Positions 9,795 to 19,164 of a stretch of 54,098 nt of DNA are shown in pieces. Below the pieces are notes generated by a model. It searched no databases. It was not told the DNA's origin and saw only the letters and a program-made list of their open reading frames with translations. Every line of letters begins with the position of its first letter. The stretch's first letter is position 1. The stretch is from NCBI GenBank assembly GCA_017993055.1, contig JAGONM010000025.1:1-54098 (forward strand). Direction: 5' to 3'. The position numbers and the translations under genes are program-made. Origin of the DNA: Armatimonadota bacterium. GTDB taxonomy: Bacteria; Armatimonadota; UBA5829; DTJY01.

Positions 9795-10349
9795 ATGTCG
9801 AGAATAGGCCAGATGCCGATTCCTATTCCCGGCGGAGTTGACGTGCAGATCGGTGAGGGTGAACTCACCATCAAGGGACCGAAGGGCACCCTGACCAAGA
9901 GCTTCCATCCCGACATGATCGTGAAGATCGAGGATGGTCAGGTTCTCGTCCAGCGCCCGTCGGAAGAGAAGATGCACAGGTCGCTCCACGGGTTGACCAG
10001 AACCATAATCGCAAATATGGTGGAGGGAGTCACCAAGGGTTACGAGAAGGTGCTCGAAGTTCACGGGGTGGGCTACCGCGCGCAGATGAACGGTGCGAGC
10101 CTGAATCTACAGGTGGGCTACTCTCATCCGGTTGATGTCACGCCAAGACCCGGTATCGAGTTCGAGGTGGGCCAGGAGACGAATACCAGGCTGCCGCTCG
10201 TCAAGGTTCGCGGCATTGACAAACAGGTCGTCGGCCAGCAGGCCGCCGAAATCAGAGCGATACGCAAGCCCGAGCCCTATAAGGGCAAAGGCATCAGATA
10301 CTCGACCGAGGTCGTTCGCCGCAAGGCGGGTAAGAGCGGCAAGGTCTAG
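9795..10349 (+). CDS. rplF: 50S ribosomal protein L6
   Basis: 184 residues, family length. [17 protein letters not shown] opens the first L6 repeat; the C-terminal [20 protein letters not shown] is the strongest L6 signature. L6 binds helix 97 and the sarcin-ricin region near the factor site. 12 nt after rpsH with AGGAGG. Confidence 0.96.
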   Translation: MSRIGQMPIPIPGGVDVQIGEGELTIKGPKGTLTKSFHPDMIVKIEDGQVLVQRPSEEKMHRSLHGLTRTIIANMVEGVTKGYEKVLEVHGVGYRAQMNGASLNLQVGYSHPVDVTPRPGIEFEVGQETNTRLPLVKVRGIDKQVVGQQAAEIRAIRKPEPYKGKGIRYSTEVVRRKAGKSGKV

Positions 10350-10369
10350 TCGGGGGAGGCTCAGAATCC

Positions 10370-10729
10370 ATGGCAAATCGAAAGGAATTGCGCCAGGCCA
10401 GACACTCTCGTGTCCGCAAGAAGGTTTCGGGTACTCCCGATAGACCCCGCCTGAACGTCTATCGCAGCCTGAACAACATCTATGCTCAAATCGTGAACGA
10501 TGAGGACGGCAGAACCGTCGTGTCCGCCTCGACGCTCGATCCCGAAGTCAAGGGACAGATCAAGAGCGGCGGCAACGTCGAGGCAGCCAAGGCTGTCGGC
10601 GAACTGGTGGCGAAGCGTGCCCAGGAGAAGGGCATCAAGCAGGTCGTCTTCGACCGCGGTGGGTACATCTTCCACGGCAGAGTGAAGACGCTCGCCGAAG
10701 CCGCCCGATCCGGCGGTCTCGAGTTCTAG
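10370..10729 (+). CDS. rplR: 50S ribosomal protein L18
   Basis: 119 residues. Arg/Lys-rich N-terminus, then [20 protein letters not shown] and C-terminal [21 protein letters not shown], typical of L18, which brings 5S rRNA to the 50S with L5. GGGAGG upstream; 20 nt after rplF. Confidence 0.96.
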   Translation: MANRKELRQARHSRVRKKVSGTPDRPRLNVYRSLNNIYAQIVNDEDGRTVVSASTLDPEVKGQIKSGGNVEAAKAVGELVAKRAQEKGIKQVVFDRGGYIFHGRVKTLAEAARSGGLEF

Positions 10730-10739
10730 GAGGATTTCT

Positions 10740-11336
10740 ATGCCGAAGATCAAAGCAGACATGCTCGACCTCGAAGAGCGCGTCATCCGCACAAACAAGG
10801 TGCAGAAGACCCACAAGGGTGGACGTACCCTCAGTTGGAGCGTTCTCTCCGTCGTCGGGGATCACAACGGACACGTCGGCATCGGCCTGGGCAAGGCGCG
10901 GAGTGTGCCGGACGCCGTGCGAAAAAGCATGGAAGATGCGAAGAAGAACCTCGTAGAGGTCCCCTTCGTCGGTTCGAGCATTCCCCATCAGGTTCAGGGA
11001 AAGGCCGGTTCGTCCCTCGTGCTGATGAAGCCCGCCTCTCCGGGAACCGGAGTCGTAGCTGGTGGATCGGTCAGGGCTATACTCGAGGTTGCGGGTGTCC
11101 GTGACGTGCTCGGCAAGTCACTCGGCTCCCCGAATGCCATCAACACGGCCCATGCGACCATGGACGGGCTCCGACAGCTGAAGAGGGCCGAGGAGGTCGC
11201 TCGGATGAGAGGGAAGACCATCGAGGAGCTTCTTCCCAGGGGCGTGCTGAGGACGATGGCCCAGACTGCTGAGGCCCCTGCAGTTGAGGAAGAGGAGTCG
11301 GTCGTCGAAGTTGCGGAGGGCGGAGAGAATGCTTAA
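10740..11336 (+). CDS. rpsE: 30S ribosomal protein S5
   Basis: 198 residues. Contains the S5 N-terminal dsRBD-like domain ([20 protein letters not shown]) and C-terminal domain ([19 protein letters not shown]). S5 contributes to decoding fidelity and the mRNA entry site. The last ~25 residues form an acidic tail rich in Glu, Ala and Val. Overlaps rpmD by 8 nt. Confidence 0.96.
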   Translation: MPKIKADMLDLEERVIRTNKVQKTHKGGRTLSWSVLSVVGDHNGHVGIGLGKARSVPDAVRKSMEDAKKNLVEVPFVGSSIPHQVQGKAGSSLVLMKPASPGTGVVAGGSVRAILEVAGVRDVLGKSLGSPNAINTAHATMDGLRQLKRAEEVARMRGKTIEELLPRGVLRTMAQTAEAPAVEEEESVVEVAEGGENA

Positions 11337-11505
11337 GATCACCCTGCGAAAGAGCCCGATCGGATATGAGAAGACCCAGAAGCTGACCGTCAAGGCGCTC
11401 GGGCTGGGCAAGCTCAACTCGTCCACCATCAAGCCGGACAACCCGCAGATACGCGGAATGATCCGTAAGATCACGCACATGTTGGAAGTCGAACAGGTAG
11501 ACTGA
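11329..11505 (+). CDS. rpmD: 50S ribosomal protein L30
   Basis: 58 residues, the normal small bacterial L30. [20 protein letters not shown] and [20 protein letters not shown] match the family. Start lies 8 nt inside rpsE with GGAGAG upstream, so translation is coupled. An in-frame extension into rpsE is rejected because its translation has no family similarity. Confidence 0.94.
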   Translation: MLKITLRKSPIGYEKTQKLTVKALGLGKLNSSTIKPDNPQIRGMIRKITHMLEVEQVD

Positions 11506-11564
11506 TATCCTATTGGGTCGGCAGTCAGACCCGCGACCCAGTCCAGCTATCCAGGAGGCAGATT

Positions 11565-11999
11565 TTGAAACTCAGTGAACTCAGACCCGCGGAGGGATCG
11601 GTACGAGAGCGAAAGCGAGTGGGGCGAGGCATAGGGTCGGGGCGCGGCAAGACCGCGACCAAGGGCCACAAGGGCCAGAAGGCCAGGACGAAGGTACGCG
11701 TCGGATTCGAGGGCGGCCAGACTCCTCTGCATCGCCGGGTTCCGCACACCCGTGGGTTCAACAACATATTCAGGAAGGAATACGCCGTTGTGAATCTCGA
11801 TGTCTTGGCGAAGATCGAAGACGAGGTCATAACCCCCGATCTTCTCGTCAAGAAGGGCGTCGTCAAGTCACTCAAGTGCGGTCTGCGAGTTCTCGGCCGC
11901 GGCGACATCGGCCGCGCCGTTACCGTGCGAGCGCATCATTTCAGCAAGAGCGCCGAGGAGAAGATCAAGGCGCAGGGTGGCACTACGGAGGTACTGTAA
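11565..11999 (+). CDS. rplO: 50S ribosomal protein L15
   Basis: 144 residues, family length. [20 protein letters not shown] and [18 protein letters not shown] are typical of the extended L15 N-terminus that threads into 23S rRNA. TTG start with CCAGGAGGC 8 nt upstream. It is followed 3 nt later by secY. Confidence 0.95.
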   Translation: MKLSELRPAEGSVRERKRVGRGIGSGRGKTATKGHKGQKARTKVRVGFEGGQTPLHRRVPHTRGFNNIFRKEYAVVNLDVLAKIEDEVITPDLLVKKGVVKSLKCGLRVLGRGDIGRAVTVRAHHFSKSAEEKIKAQGGTTEVL

Positions 12000-12002
12000 A
12001 GC

Positions 12003-13283
12003 ATGCTGGCATCACTGATCGCAGCCTTCAAGCTTCCCGACCTTAGAAAGCGAATTCTGTTCGTATTCGCGATGTTCGCCGTCTTCGTTCTAGGTCTGCA
12101 CATTCCGGTGCCGGGAATCAACAGAGAGGCCATGGCGAAGCTGTTCGAGCAGGGCGGCGTTCTCGGAATGCTCGATGTGTTCTCGGGCGGGGCTCTGAAG
12201 AAGTATACGATCTTCGCTATGGGGATCGCTCCGTACATCAACGCTTCGATTATCATGCAGCTCCTGACGATCGCCATCCCGAGCCTTGAGGCTCTGGCCA
12301 AGGAAGGCGAGCATGGGCGGAAGAAGATTTCCCAGTACACAAGGTACCTGACCGGTGTATTGGCCGCCTTCCAGGCGACAGGGATGAACAAGATGCTGAT
12401 GGGCATGGGCATCCTGGATGTCAACCCGATGACGTTCATCCAGATCGTGGTGACCCTTACAGCGGGAACGGCCTTCCTGATGTGGGTTGGCGAGCAGATC
12501 ACCGACAGAGGCATCGGCAATGGCGTTTCGATGATCATCTTTGCCGGCATCGTTGCCAGCCTGCCGCCTCAGCTGTGGAACACCCTGGACGCGATGCGCG
12601 GCGGTGCATATGCCCCCGTGCGGGTCGCCGGTATGGGACTTCTGTTTCTCGCGACTGTCGTGGGCATCGTCATCATCCAGCAGGCGCAGAGAAAGATTCC
12701 GATCCAGCATGTGAAGCGTGTTGTCGGCCAGAAGGTCTACGGTGGGTCGTCTTCGTTCCTGCCGCTCAGGGTCAACTCCGCCGGAGTCATCCCTATCATA
12801 TTCGCTATCTCTCTGCAGTTGCTGCCGCAGACGCTGGCGACGTTCTTCCAGGGGACGACCGGTTTCAGTCTGTTCATCCAGCAGTTTGCCAAGTGGTCCA
12901 ACCCCGGAGACAACATATTTGCTGCGCTGCTGTATGCCGGTCTGATCATATTCTTCACGTATTTCTACACGGCCGTAACGTTCAATGTGAGCGACGTCGC
13001 GGACAATCTGAAGAAGTACGGCAGTTTCATTCCGGGCATCAGACCGGGCAAGCCGACCCTGGAGTTCCTTGACAGGGTCATGTCGAGAATCACCCTCGCC
13101 GGCGCGGTGTTCCTCGCCGTTATCGCCCTGATGCAGTACTGGTCGCCCCACATCACTGGGATTCAGACCTTCTACCTGGTCGGTGGCACTTCACTGTTGA
13201 TCGTCGTCGGCGTTGCGCTGGAGACGATGCAGGCTATCGAGTCTCATCTGCTGATGAGGCACTACGAAGGATTCATCAAGTAG
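12003..13283 (+). CDS. secY: Protein translocase subunit SecY
   Basis: 426 residues with about ten hydrophobic segments, the SecY topology. FVLGLHIPVPGINREAM near the N-terminus, FAMGIAPYINASIIMQLL (plug/TM2 region), KIPIQHVKR and LRVNSAGVIPIIFA are family signatures. SecY forms the membrane channel for Sec-dependent export and would handle the many secreted proteins of this window. It sits 3 nt after rplO and 2 nt before adk, as in the classical spc operon. Confidence 0.97.
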   Translation: MLASLIAAFKLPDLRKRILFVFAMFAVFVLGLHIPVPGINREAMAKLFEQGGVLGMLDVFSGGALKKYTIFAMGIAPYINASIIMQLLTIAIPSLEALAKEGEHGRKKISQYTRYLTGVLAAFQATGMNKMLMGMGILDVNPMTFIQIVVTLTAGTAFLMWVGEQITDRGIGNGVSMIIFAGIVASLPPQLWNTLDAMRGGAYAPVRVAGMGLLFLATVVGIVIIQQAQRKIPIQHVKRVVGQKVYGGSSSFLPLRVNSAGVIPIIFAISLQLLPQTLATFFQGTTGFSLFIQQFAKWSNPGDNIFAALLYAGLIIFFTYFYTAVTFNVSDVADNLKKYGSFIPGIRPGKPTLEFLDRVMSRITLAGAVFLAVIALMQYWSPHITGIQTFYLVGGTSLLIVVGVALETMQAIESHLLMRHYEGFIK

Positions 13284-13285
13284 CA

Positions 13286-13918
13286 ATGAAGCTGATACTG
13301 CTGGGCCCTCCGGGGGCGGGCAAGGGCACCCAGGCCGCTCTCATCGCAAAGGAATACGGTATAGCGCACATTTCCACCGGGGACATGTTGCGGGCGGCGG
13401 TCAAGCAGGGCACCGAACTCGGAGTTCGGGCAAAGTCATATATGGACGCAGGCGAACTCGTGCCGGACGATGTCGTGATCGGTATCGTGGCGGAGAGGCT
13501 CGGCCTGCCGGAGTACGCCAAGGGGTATATGCTCGACGGCTTCCCGCGCACAGTCGCGCAGGCGGAGGCTCTGGACGTGGCCCTCTCCTACAGTGGTGGG
13601 CGGCTTGACCGGGTGATCAGTTTCGAAGTGCCTGATGACGAGGTGATCCGGAGGCTCGGCGGCAGACGAGTGTGTGAGCGCTGCGGAGCGACCTTCGGTG
13701 CGGTGGACGGCGACGAGTGCGGTCTCTGCGGGGGTCGTCTGATCACGAGAGATGACGATCAGCCCGAGGCTATAGCGCGCAGGCTTCAGGTCTACCGCGC
13801 ACAGACAGAACCTTTGATAGACTACTACGATCGAGCCGGGATACTTGCGGCGATCCCCGCGACGGGCACCGTCGAAGAGATATTCGATCTGGTCCAGGCG
13901 GAACTCGCGAGACGCTGA
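13286..13918 (+). CDS. adk: Adenylate kinase
   Basis: 210 residues. P-loop GPPGAGKGTQ at 7-16, STGDMLR AMP-binding segment, DGFPRTVAQAE, and a LID with CxRC / CGLC pairs (around residues 131-153), so this is the zinc-binding LID form. Interconverts ATP+AMP and 2 ADP in the cytoplasm. Two nt after secY, the usual spc-operon neighbour. Confidence 0.96.
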   Translation: MKLILLGPPGAGKGTQAALIAKEYGIAHISTGDMLRAAVKQGTELGVRAKSYMDAGELVPDDVVIGIVAERLGLPEYAKGYMLDGFPRTVAQAEALDVALSYSGGRLDRVISFEVPDDEVIRRLGGRRVCERCGATFGAVDGDECGLCGGRLITRDDDQPEAIARRLQVYRAQTEPLIDYYDRAGILAAIPATGTVEEIFDLVQAELARR

Positions 13919-13958
13919 TAGGCGATGCTGGTTCGGCCCGGAAGCTGGTTGTCCGAAT

Positions 13959-14726
13959 ATGATCATTATCAAGTCGAGCGCCGAGATCGAGAAAATGCGC
14001 GTTGCCGGTCGAATAGTGGCTGCAGCTCTCTCGATGCTCGCAGAGTCTGTTGTTCCGGGCAAGACGACCACCGGCGATCTCGACGATCTGGCTGAGGACT
14101 TCTTGCGGATCAGAGGCGCCGTCCCTTCGTTCAAGGGATATCGCGGGTATCCCAAGGCGCTGTGCGTAGCCGTGAATGAAGAGGTCGTGCACGGCATTCC
14201 GGGCCGCCGCGTACTGAATGAAGGCGATATAGTGGGAGTGGATCTCGGCGCTATCGTTGATGGTTATCACGGAGACGCCGCGATCACGGTCCCGGTGGGT
14301 GAGGTATCCGCCGAGGCGTCCAGGCTGTTGGAGGTCGCACGAGAATCGCTCTTTCAGGGGATAGACCAGGCTCGTGCGGGCAACAGGCTGACCGATATAT
14401 CGTACGCGATTCAGCATCATGCCGAGACGCGCGGATACTCCGTCGTGCGGGATCTGGTAGGTCATGGTATCGGCCTGGACCTTCACGAGGAGCCACAGGT
14501 GCCGAACTTCGGAAAGCCGGGGCGGGGGCCTTTGCTCGAGAGCGGCATGACACTCGCGATAGAGCCGATGGTGAACGTGGGCGGCCATCAGGTAGAGGGT
14601 CTCTCGGATCGGTGGACGATCGTAACCCGAGACCGGAGGTTGTCCGCTCACTTTGAGCACACGGTTCATGTCACGGAATCCGATCCGGACATACTCACCC
14701 TCTCGGATGGGTGGTTGCCGTCGTGA
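13959..14726 (+). CDS. map: Methionine aminopeptidase, type I
   Basis: 255 residues from ATG 13959 (MIIIKSSAEIEKMRVAGRIV). The five metal ligands of the pita-bread fold are visible in context: D in GVDLGAIVDGYHGDAA, H in VGHGIGLDLHEEP, and E in AIEPMV and FEHTVHV. Also ALCVAVNEEVVHGIP. Removes initiator Met from nascent chains. An in-frame extension into adk is rejected. The ribosome site is weak (GGAAG, 13 nt away). Confidence 0.95.
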   Translation: MIIIKSSAEIEKMRVAGRIVAAALSMLAESVVPGKTTTGDLDDLAEDFLRIRGAVPSFKGYRGYPKALCVAVNEEVVHGIPGRRVLNEGDIVGVDLGAIVDGYHGDAAITVPVGEVSAEASRLLEVARESLFQGIDQARAGNRLTDISYAIQHHAETRGYSVVRDLVGHGIGLDLHEEPQVPNFGKPGRGPLLESGMTLAIEPMVNVGGHQVEGLSDRWTIVTRDRRLSAHFEHTVHVTESDPDILTLSDGWLPS

Positions 14727-14733
14727 GAGGGGC

Positions 14734-14762
14734 TTGCATGATAGGCCGATATCGGCTATAAT
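14734..14762 (+). promoter_or_regulatory. Sigma70-type promoter with palindromic spacer before rpmJ
   Basis: TTGCAT (14734-14739), 17-nt spacer, perfect TATAAT (14757-14762). The spacer contains a perfect 12-bp palindrome GCCGATATCGGC (14745-14756) abutting the -10 box, a classical place for an operator. It would start a sub-operon rpmJ-rpsMKD-rpoA-rplQ and beyond. The -35 matches only three consensus bases. Confidence 0.6.
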
Positions 14763-14838
14763 CAACATTTGTCGCGGCAGATGCCGAGCCGCCTGATGTC
14801 GGGCGAGAGGCCGTCGCGTTGATTCTGGAGGCAGTGAA

Positions 14839-14952
14839 GTGAAAGTAAGAGCATCGGTCAAGAAGATCTGTGATAAGTGCAAGATAGTCCGGCGCGAACG
14901 CGTAGTTCGGGTCATTTGCGACAAACCTAAGCACAAGCAGCGACAGGGCTGA
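14839..14952 (+). CDS. rpmJ: 50S ribosomal protein L36
   Basis: 37 residues, [20 protein letters not shown], ending in KPKHKQRQG. The zinc site CxxC...C...H (C11, C14, C27, H32) is complete. GTG start with GGAGG about 8 nt upstream. In most bacteria infA lies between map and rpmJ; here the 112 nt in between carry only the promoter and leader. Confidence 0.95.
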   Translation: MKVRASVKKICDKCKIVRRERVVRVICDKPKHKQRQG

Positions 14953-14967
14953 ACGGAGGTAATACCC

Positions 14968-15339
14968 TTGGCTAGAATTGCGGGAGTCGATCTCCCTCGT
15001 GACAAGAACATCGAAACGGCACTGACGTATATCTTCGGGATAGGCCTCACCAGCAGCAGGAAGATACTGGCTGAGATTGGGGTCGCCCCGTCAACGCATG
15101 TGCGCGATCTCACGGAGTCGGAGATCAGCAAGATCAGGGAGACGATAGACCGCGACTATCGCGTTGAAGGTGATCTGAAACGGCAGGTGTCGTTGAACAT
15201 TCGCCGCCTGATGGAGATCGGATCGTATCGTGGGCTGCGACATCGCCGTGGCCTGCCTGTTCGAGGCCAGCGCACGAGCACAAACGCTCGTACCAGAAAA
15301 GGCCCGAGACGGACCGTCGGCGTCCGAAGAAAGAAGTAA
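14968..15339 (+). CDS. rpsM: 30S ribosomal protein S13
   Basis: 123 residues, TTG start ([20 protein letters not shown]), CGGAGG site. Helix-two-turn-helix [11 protein letters not shown] and the C-terminal block [19 protein letters not shown] are S13 signatures; the tail contacts P-site tRNA. First gene of the alpha block after rpmJ. Confidence 0.97.
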   Translation: MARIAGVDLPRDKNIETALTYIFGIGLTSSRKILAEIGVAPSTHVRDLTESEISKIRETIDRDYRVEGDLKRQVSLNIRRLMEIGSYRGLRHRRGLPVRGQRTSTNARTRKGPRRTVGVRRKK

Positions 15340-15351
15340 GGAGGCCTGCGA

Positions 15352-15744
15352 TTGGCTAAGAAAGTATCGGCTAGAGGCAAGCAGAAAGAGAAGAAGAACA
15401 TCGCGCAGGGCATCGCCCACATCAAATCTACCTTCAATAACACCGTTATCTCTATAGCGGATGTGAAGGGCGAAGTCATCTCTTGGGCCAGCGCGGGCAC
15501 CGTAGGTTTCAAGGGGTCCAGGAAGGGCACTCCGTTCGCGGCGCAGTTGGCAGCCGAGTCGGCGGCGCGCAAGGCGATGGAACATGGGCTCAAGCGGGTG
15601 GACGTCTTCGTGAAGGGGCCCGGCTCCGGTCGCGAGACAGCCATCAGGTCGCTCCAGGCCGTAGGGCTTGATGTCAGCACCATCAAGGATGTCACGCCGA
15701 TCCCGCACAACGGATGCAGGCCGCCGAAGAGACGCAGAGTATAA
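15352..15744 (+). CDS. rpsK: 30S ribosomal protein S11
   Basis: 130 residues. [39 protein letters not shown] and C-terminal [18 protein letters not shown] identify S11, which lies in the platform near the E-site mRNA. TTG start with AAGGAGG upstream, 12 nt after rpsM. Confidence 0.97.
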   Translation: MAKKVSARGKQKEKKNIAQGIAHIKSTFNNTVISIADVKGEVISWASAGTVGFKGSRKGTPFAAQLAAESAARKAMEHGLKRVDVFVKGPGSGRETAIRSLQAVGLDVSTIKDVTPIPHNGCRPPKRRRV

Positions 15745-15765
15745 GAGCTCAGGAGATAGAGGACA

Positions 15766-16395
15766 ATGGTAGCAACAGCAGAATCCGTATGCAGGCTCTG
15801 CCGCCGAGAGGGCGCGAAGCTCTTCTTGAAGGGCGATCGCTGTTATACGAGAAAGTGCGCCTTCGAGCGGAGGCCTTACGCGCCGGGTCAGCACGGTCAG
15901 GCCATCAGGAGGAAGGTGAAAGAATACGGCGTGCAGCTTCGAGAGAAGCAGAAACTGCGCCGCATATACGGCGTCACTGAAGGCCAGTTCCGAGGCTACA
16001 TGCGCGAGGCCATGCGGCAGGTAGGCATCACCGGCGAGGTTCTGCTGCAACTGCTTGAGCTTCGGCTGGACAACGCGGTCTACCGCCTCGGTTTCGCCTC
16101 GTCGCGCAGGCAGGCCCGCGAACTGGTCAGCCACGCGCACTTCACGGTAAACGGCCGCAAGGTGAACACCGCTTCGTATATGCTGAAGCCCGGTGACGTC
16201 GTCGAGGTCAAGGAGGCTAGCAGAGGCATTCAGCCGGTCGTGCAGTCTCTGGAATCATCGTCGGGTGCGCGGACTCCGGAGTGGATGGAATCGAACGCGG
16301 AAGCCAGGCGAGGCGCCATCATCCGGGTTCCGACCCGTCAGGAGATTGACACCGACGTTCACGAGACCCTGATCGTGGAGTTCTATTCGAGATAG
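15766..16395 (+). CDS. rpsD: 30S ribosomal protein S4 (zinc-finger form)
   Basis: 209 residues. N-terminal cysteines C9, C12, C26 and C31 form the zinc finger of the C+ type; RRPYAPGQHGQ and the S4 RNA-binding domain (LELRLDNAVYRLGFASSR, then FTVNGRKVN) follow. Primary 16S binder and a translational regulator of the alpha operon in E. coli. AGGAGATA site upstream. Confidence 0.96.
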   Translation: MVATAESVCRLCRREGAKLFLKGDRCYTRKCAFERRPYAPGQHGQAIRRKVKEYGVQLREKQKLRRIYGVTEGQFRGYMREAMRQVGITGEVLLQLLELRLDNAVYRLGFASSRRQARELVSHAHFTVNGRKVNTASYMLKPGDVVEVKEASRGIQPVVQSLESSSGARTPEWMESNAEARRGAIIRVPTRQEIDTDVHETLIVEFYSR

Positions 16396-16522
16396 CGGTG
16401 GATACTCACGCAGACCGTCAGCCGCAGGACCAACATGCGTGTCCCGCGGCTCTTCGGTCGTTAGAGTTGCGAACCGGAAGAGTAGATGTTAGTCCCAGTT
16501 GCTGGGGATTGGAGAAGATATC

Positions 16523-17575
16523 ATGGAACAGATCGTGCCTCGGATTGAGATGCTGCAGCAAAAGGATAACTACGGCAAGTTCGACATGGAGCCGCTCGAC
16601 AGAGGGTTCGGCGTCACTCTCGGAAACGCCCTGCGCCGGGTGCTGCTCTCCTCGATAACCGGGGCTGCCATCACATCCGTCAAGATTGACGGCGTGTTGC
16701 ACGAGTTTTCCACCATACCCGGGGTCAAAGAGGACACAACGGAACTCATTCTGAATTTGAAAGATATCCATGTGAGGGTGGAGCGTGACGGATCGGCGAA
16801 GGAGCCGAAGACGATCTGGATTGATCTCAAAGGCGCGGGCGAGGTGACCGGCGCCGACATCCGCACTCCGGCCGGAGTCGAGGTGGTCAATCCCGAGGCA
16901 TATATTGCCACTATCAGCGACGAGAAGGCATCCCTCTCAATGGAGATGACTGTCGAACTCGGCAAGGGGTACGTGCTGCCCGAGAAGCAGGAGAAGGTGA
17001 AGCCCACGATCGGTGTTATACCGGTCGGCGCAGCCTTCACGCCCGTGACCAGGGCCAACTTCATCGTCGAGCCGACCCGTGTCGGCCATAGGTCGGACTA
17101 CGATCGGCTGGTGCTCGAGATCTGGACCAACGGCACAATCCTCCCGATCGAGGCCCTCGGAGAGGCCTCGAGGATTCTCGACAGGCAGGTGCGGCTGTTC
17201 ATGGACTTCGCCGGAGGTGGGGTCGGAGACGCATTCGACGGCGACGATATCTACGGTGATGATTCCGAGATGAGAGCCCCGGAAGCCCGGATCGAGGAAC
17301 TCGATTTCTCGGTGCGCACCTACAACTGTCTGAAGAAGGCCAATGTCCTTACAATCGGTGAACTCGTGCAGATCAGCGAACCCGAACTGATGGGCATAAG
17401 AAACTTCGGACGAAAGTCGCTGAACGAGGTCAAGGAGAAACTGGAGCAGATGGGTCTGAGCCTCAGGAGCGGTGGGGACGAACAAGCATTGGCGCAGGAG
17501 ACCGTCGCCGCAGAGGTGGTCGAGGCGGACTCCGGAACTGACGAAGTTCCCGCAGAGGCCGGCTCCTCCGCTTAA
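16523..17575 (+). CDS. rpoA: DNA-directed RNA polymerase subunit alpha
   Basis: 350 residues from ATG 16523. The N-terminal dimerisation domain (MEPLDRGFGVTLGNALRRVL, then GVKEDTTELILNLK) and the alpha-CTD with helix-hairpin-helix (LKKANVLTIGELVQISEPEL, RNFGRKSLNEVKEKL; residues ~255-320) are complete. A Glu/Ala-rich tail of about 30 residues follows. An upstream in-frame start is rejected because GGAG lies 9 nt before ATG 16523. Confidence 0.96.
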   Translation: MEQIVPRIEMLQQKDNYGKFDMEPLDRGFGVTLGNALRRVLLSSITGAAITSVKIDGVLHEFSTIPGVKEDTTELILNLKDIHVRVERDGSAKEPKTIWIDLKGAGEVTGADIRTPAGVEVVNPEAYIATISDEKASLSMEMTVELGKGYVLPEKQEKVKPTIGVIPVGAAFTPVTRANFIVEPTRVGHRSDYDRLVLEIWTNGTILPIEALGEASRILDRQVRLFMDFAGGGVGDAFDGDDIYGDDSEMRAPEARIEELDFSVRTYNCLKKANVLTIGELVQISEPELMGIRNFGRKSLNEVKEKLEQMGLSLRSGGDEQALAQETVAAEVVEADSGTDEVPAEAGSSA

Positions 17576-17602
17576 AGATACTGCAGGAAAGGGATTGTAA
17601 TC

Positions 17603-17959
17603 ATGCGACACAGAGTTGCGGGACGAAAATTCGGGTTGCCGAGCGGTCAGCGGAGAGCGCTGCTCAAGGGATTGGTGCGCGCCCTAATCGAGCGGGGCGA
17701 GATTCGCACCACTGAGACCAGGGCCAAAGACGTCCGCGCAGTCGCCGAGAAAGTCATAACCGTTGCCAAGACCAACGACTTGCACTCTCGAAGGCTCGCC
17801 CGCCGCGTGCTGAACGATGAGGGCCTGGTGAAGGTCCTGTTCGATACCGTCGCCCCCAAGTTCTCGGGCAAACCGGGCGGATACACCCGCATCACGAAGA
17901 TCGGCTTCCGGAGGGGTGACGCCGCGCCGATGGTCAAGCTGGAGCTTGCTGCCGACTGA
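17603..17959 (+). CDS. rplQ: 50S ribosomal protein L17
   Basis: 118 residues. MRHRVAGRKFGLPSGQRRAL and GEIRTTETRAKDVRAVAEK are L17 hallmarks, ending with RRGDAAPMVKLEL. Follows rpoA by 27 nt as in the classical alpha operon; truA starts 12 nt later. Confidence 0.97.
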   Translation: MRHRVAGRKFGLPSGQRRALLKGLVRALIERGEIRTTETRAKDVRAVAEKVITVAKTNDLHSRRLARRVLNDEGLVKVLFDTVAPKFSGKPGGYTRITKIGFRRGDAAPMVKLELAAD

Positions 17960-17971
17960 TCCGAGGCGTAG

Positions 17972-18706
17972 GTGCGCAACGTCAAGGCAACGATTGAGTA
18001 CGACGGAACGGGTTTTTTCGGGTTTCAGAAGCAGTCGTCCGTGCGCACGGTTCAGGGCGAGCTGGAGTACGCTGCAGCGTCCGTCTTCGGCGAGCGAGTT
18101 TCAGTCATCGGAGCGGGCAGGACGGACGCCGGTGTGCATGCAGTCGGGCAGGTGGTCAGTTTCAAGGTGCCGGGACCGATCCCGACGGCCAACTTGGTTT
18201 GTGTGCTGAATGACCGGATGCCTGCGGATTTGTGCATAAGGCGCTGTGTCGAAGTAGATGAGAGTTTCCATGCCAGGCGCTCGGCGCTGTCCCGGACCTA
18301 CGTGTACACCGTTCTGAGCCGGGAGGAACCGGCCGCGATTCTTGGGCGGTACGCGTGGCAGGTCTCCAAGCCGCTCGACGTGGATCTGATGCAGGAAGCG
18401 GCGCAGGCGTTAGTCGGAACGAGGGATTTCGCTTCATTCGGTATGCCCATGCGTATCGGAGAAAGCACTGTCAGGCGCGTAATAGGTGTCGGGGCGCTGC
18501 GACAAGGGGACGCGATTCGGTTTGTGATCAAGGCCAATGCATTCCTGCGGGGCATGGCAAGAGCGATCGTTGGCGCTCTTGTCGAGGTTGGGCAGGGCAA
18601 ACGGCGAATCGAGAGTCTTCCGGCGATGATCGAAGCATGCGACAGGCGGGCGGCGGGAGTGATCGCTCCCCCGCAAGGGCTCTGTCTCACCAAGGTGGAA
18701 TACTGA
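17972..18706 (+). CDS. truA: tRNA pseudouridine(38-40) synthase
   Basis: 244 residues, GTG start. The catalytic aspartate lies in GAGRTDAGVHAVGQV (about residue 51), with N-terminal IEYDGTGFFGFQKQ and C-terminal FLRGMARAIVGALVEVGQG. Converts U38-U40 of the anticodon arm to pseudouridine. Encoded between rplQ and rplM, a common Gram-positive arrangement; GAGG site just before the GTG. Confidence 0.95.
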   Translation: MRNVKATIEYDGTGFFGFQKQSSVRTVQGELEYAAASVFGERVSVIGAGRTDAGVHAVGQVVSFKVPGPIPTANLVCVLNDRMPADLCIRRCVEVDESFHARRSALSRTYVYTVLSREEPAAILGRYAWQVSKPLDVDLMQEAAQALVGTRDFASFGMPMRIGESTVRRVIGVGALRQGDAIRFVIKANAFLRGMARAIVGALVEVGQGKRRIESLPAMIEACDRRAAGVIAPPQGLCLTKVEY

Positions 18707-18720
18707 GGAGATAAGGCAAT

Positions 18721-19164
18721 ATGAGGACCTACACGGCAAAGCCGAATGAAATCGAGAGAAAGTGGTACGTGGTAGACGCTGAGGGCAAGCCTCTGGGTCG
18801 TCTCGCCTCGCAGGTGGCCAAAATTCTGCGCGGTAAGCACAAACCGATCTTTACCCCTCACGTTGACACCGGCGACCACGTCATCATCATAAACGCGGAC
18901 AAGGTGAAGCTGACCGGGCGCGGCAAGCCTGAGGCGAAGATTTACCGGCACACCCAGTACCCGGGTGGCATTCGCAGCACGACGTACGGCAAGATGCTGG
19001 AGGACAAGCCCGAAGGCCTGATCACGCGCGTCGTCAAGGGCATGCTCCCGCACAACTCGCTCGGCGCAAGCATGCTGAAAAAGTTGAAGGTCTACAGGGG
19101 CGCTGAGCATCCCCATGCGGCCCAGCAGCCCGAAGTGCTTGAGATCTTGGAGGACAAATCGTAG
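18721..19164 (+). CDS. rplM: 50S ribosomal protein L13
   Basis: 147 residues. [38 protein letters not shown] and [20 protein letters not shown] are diagnostic. Its stop codon shares one base with the GTG of rpsI (TAGTG), so the pair is coupled as in nearly all bacteria. AGGAGAT site upstream. Confidence 0.97.
   Translation: MRTYTAKPNEIERKWYVVDAEGKPLGRLASQVAKILRGKHKPIFTPHVDTGDHVIIINADKVKLTGRGKPEAKIYRHTQYPGGIRSTTYGKMLEDKPEGLITRVVKGMLPHNSLGASMLKKLKVYRGAEHPHAAQQPEVLEILEDKS

Noticed and set aside
12090-13151. 353-codon minus-strand ORF inside secY
   Set aside because: Shadow frame; Asp/Arg/Gln-rich product, no ribosome site, SecY is certain on the other strand.
13770-15131. 453-codon minus-strand ORF across adk, map, rpmJ and rpsM
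   Set aside because: It is the mirror of four well-identified genes in high-GC DNA; the product has no family features.
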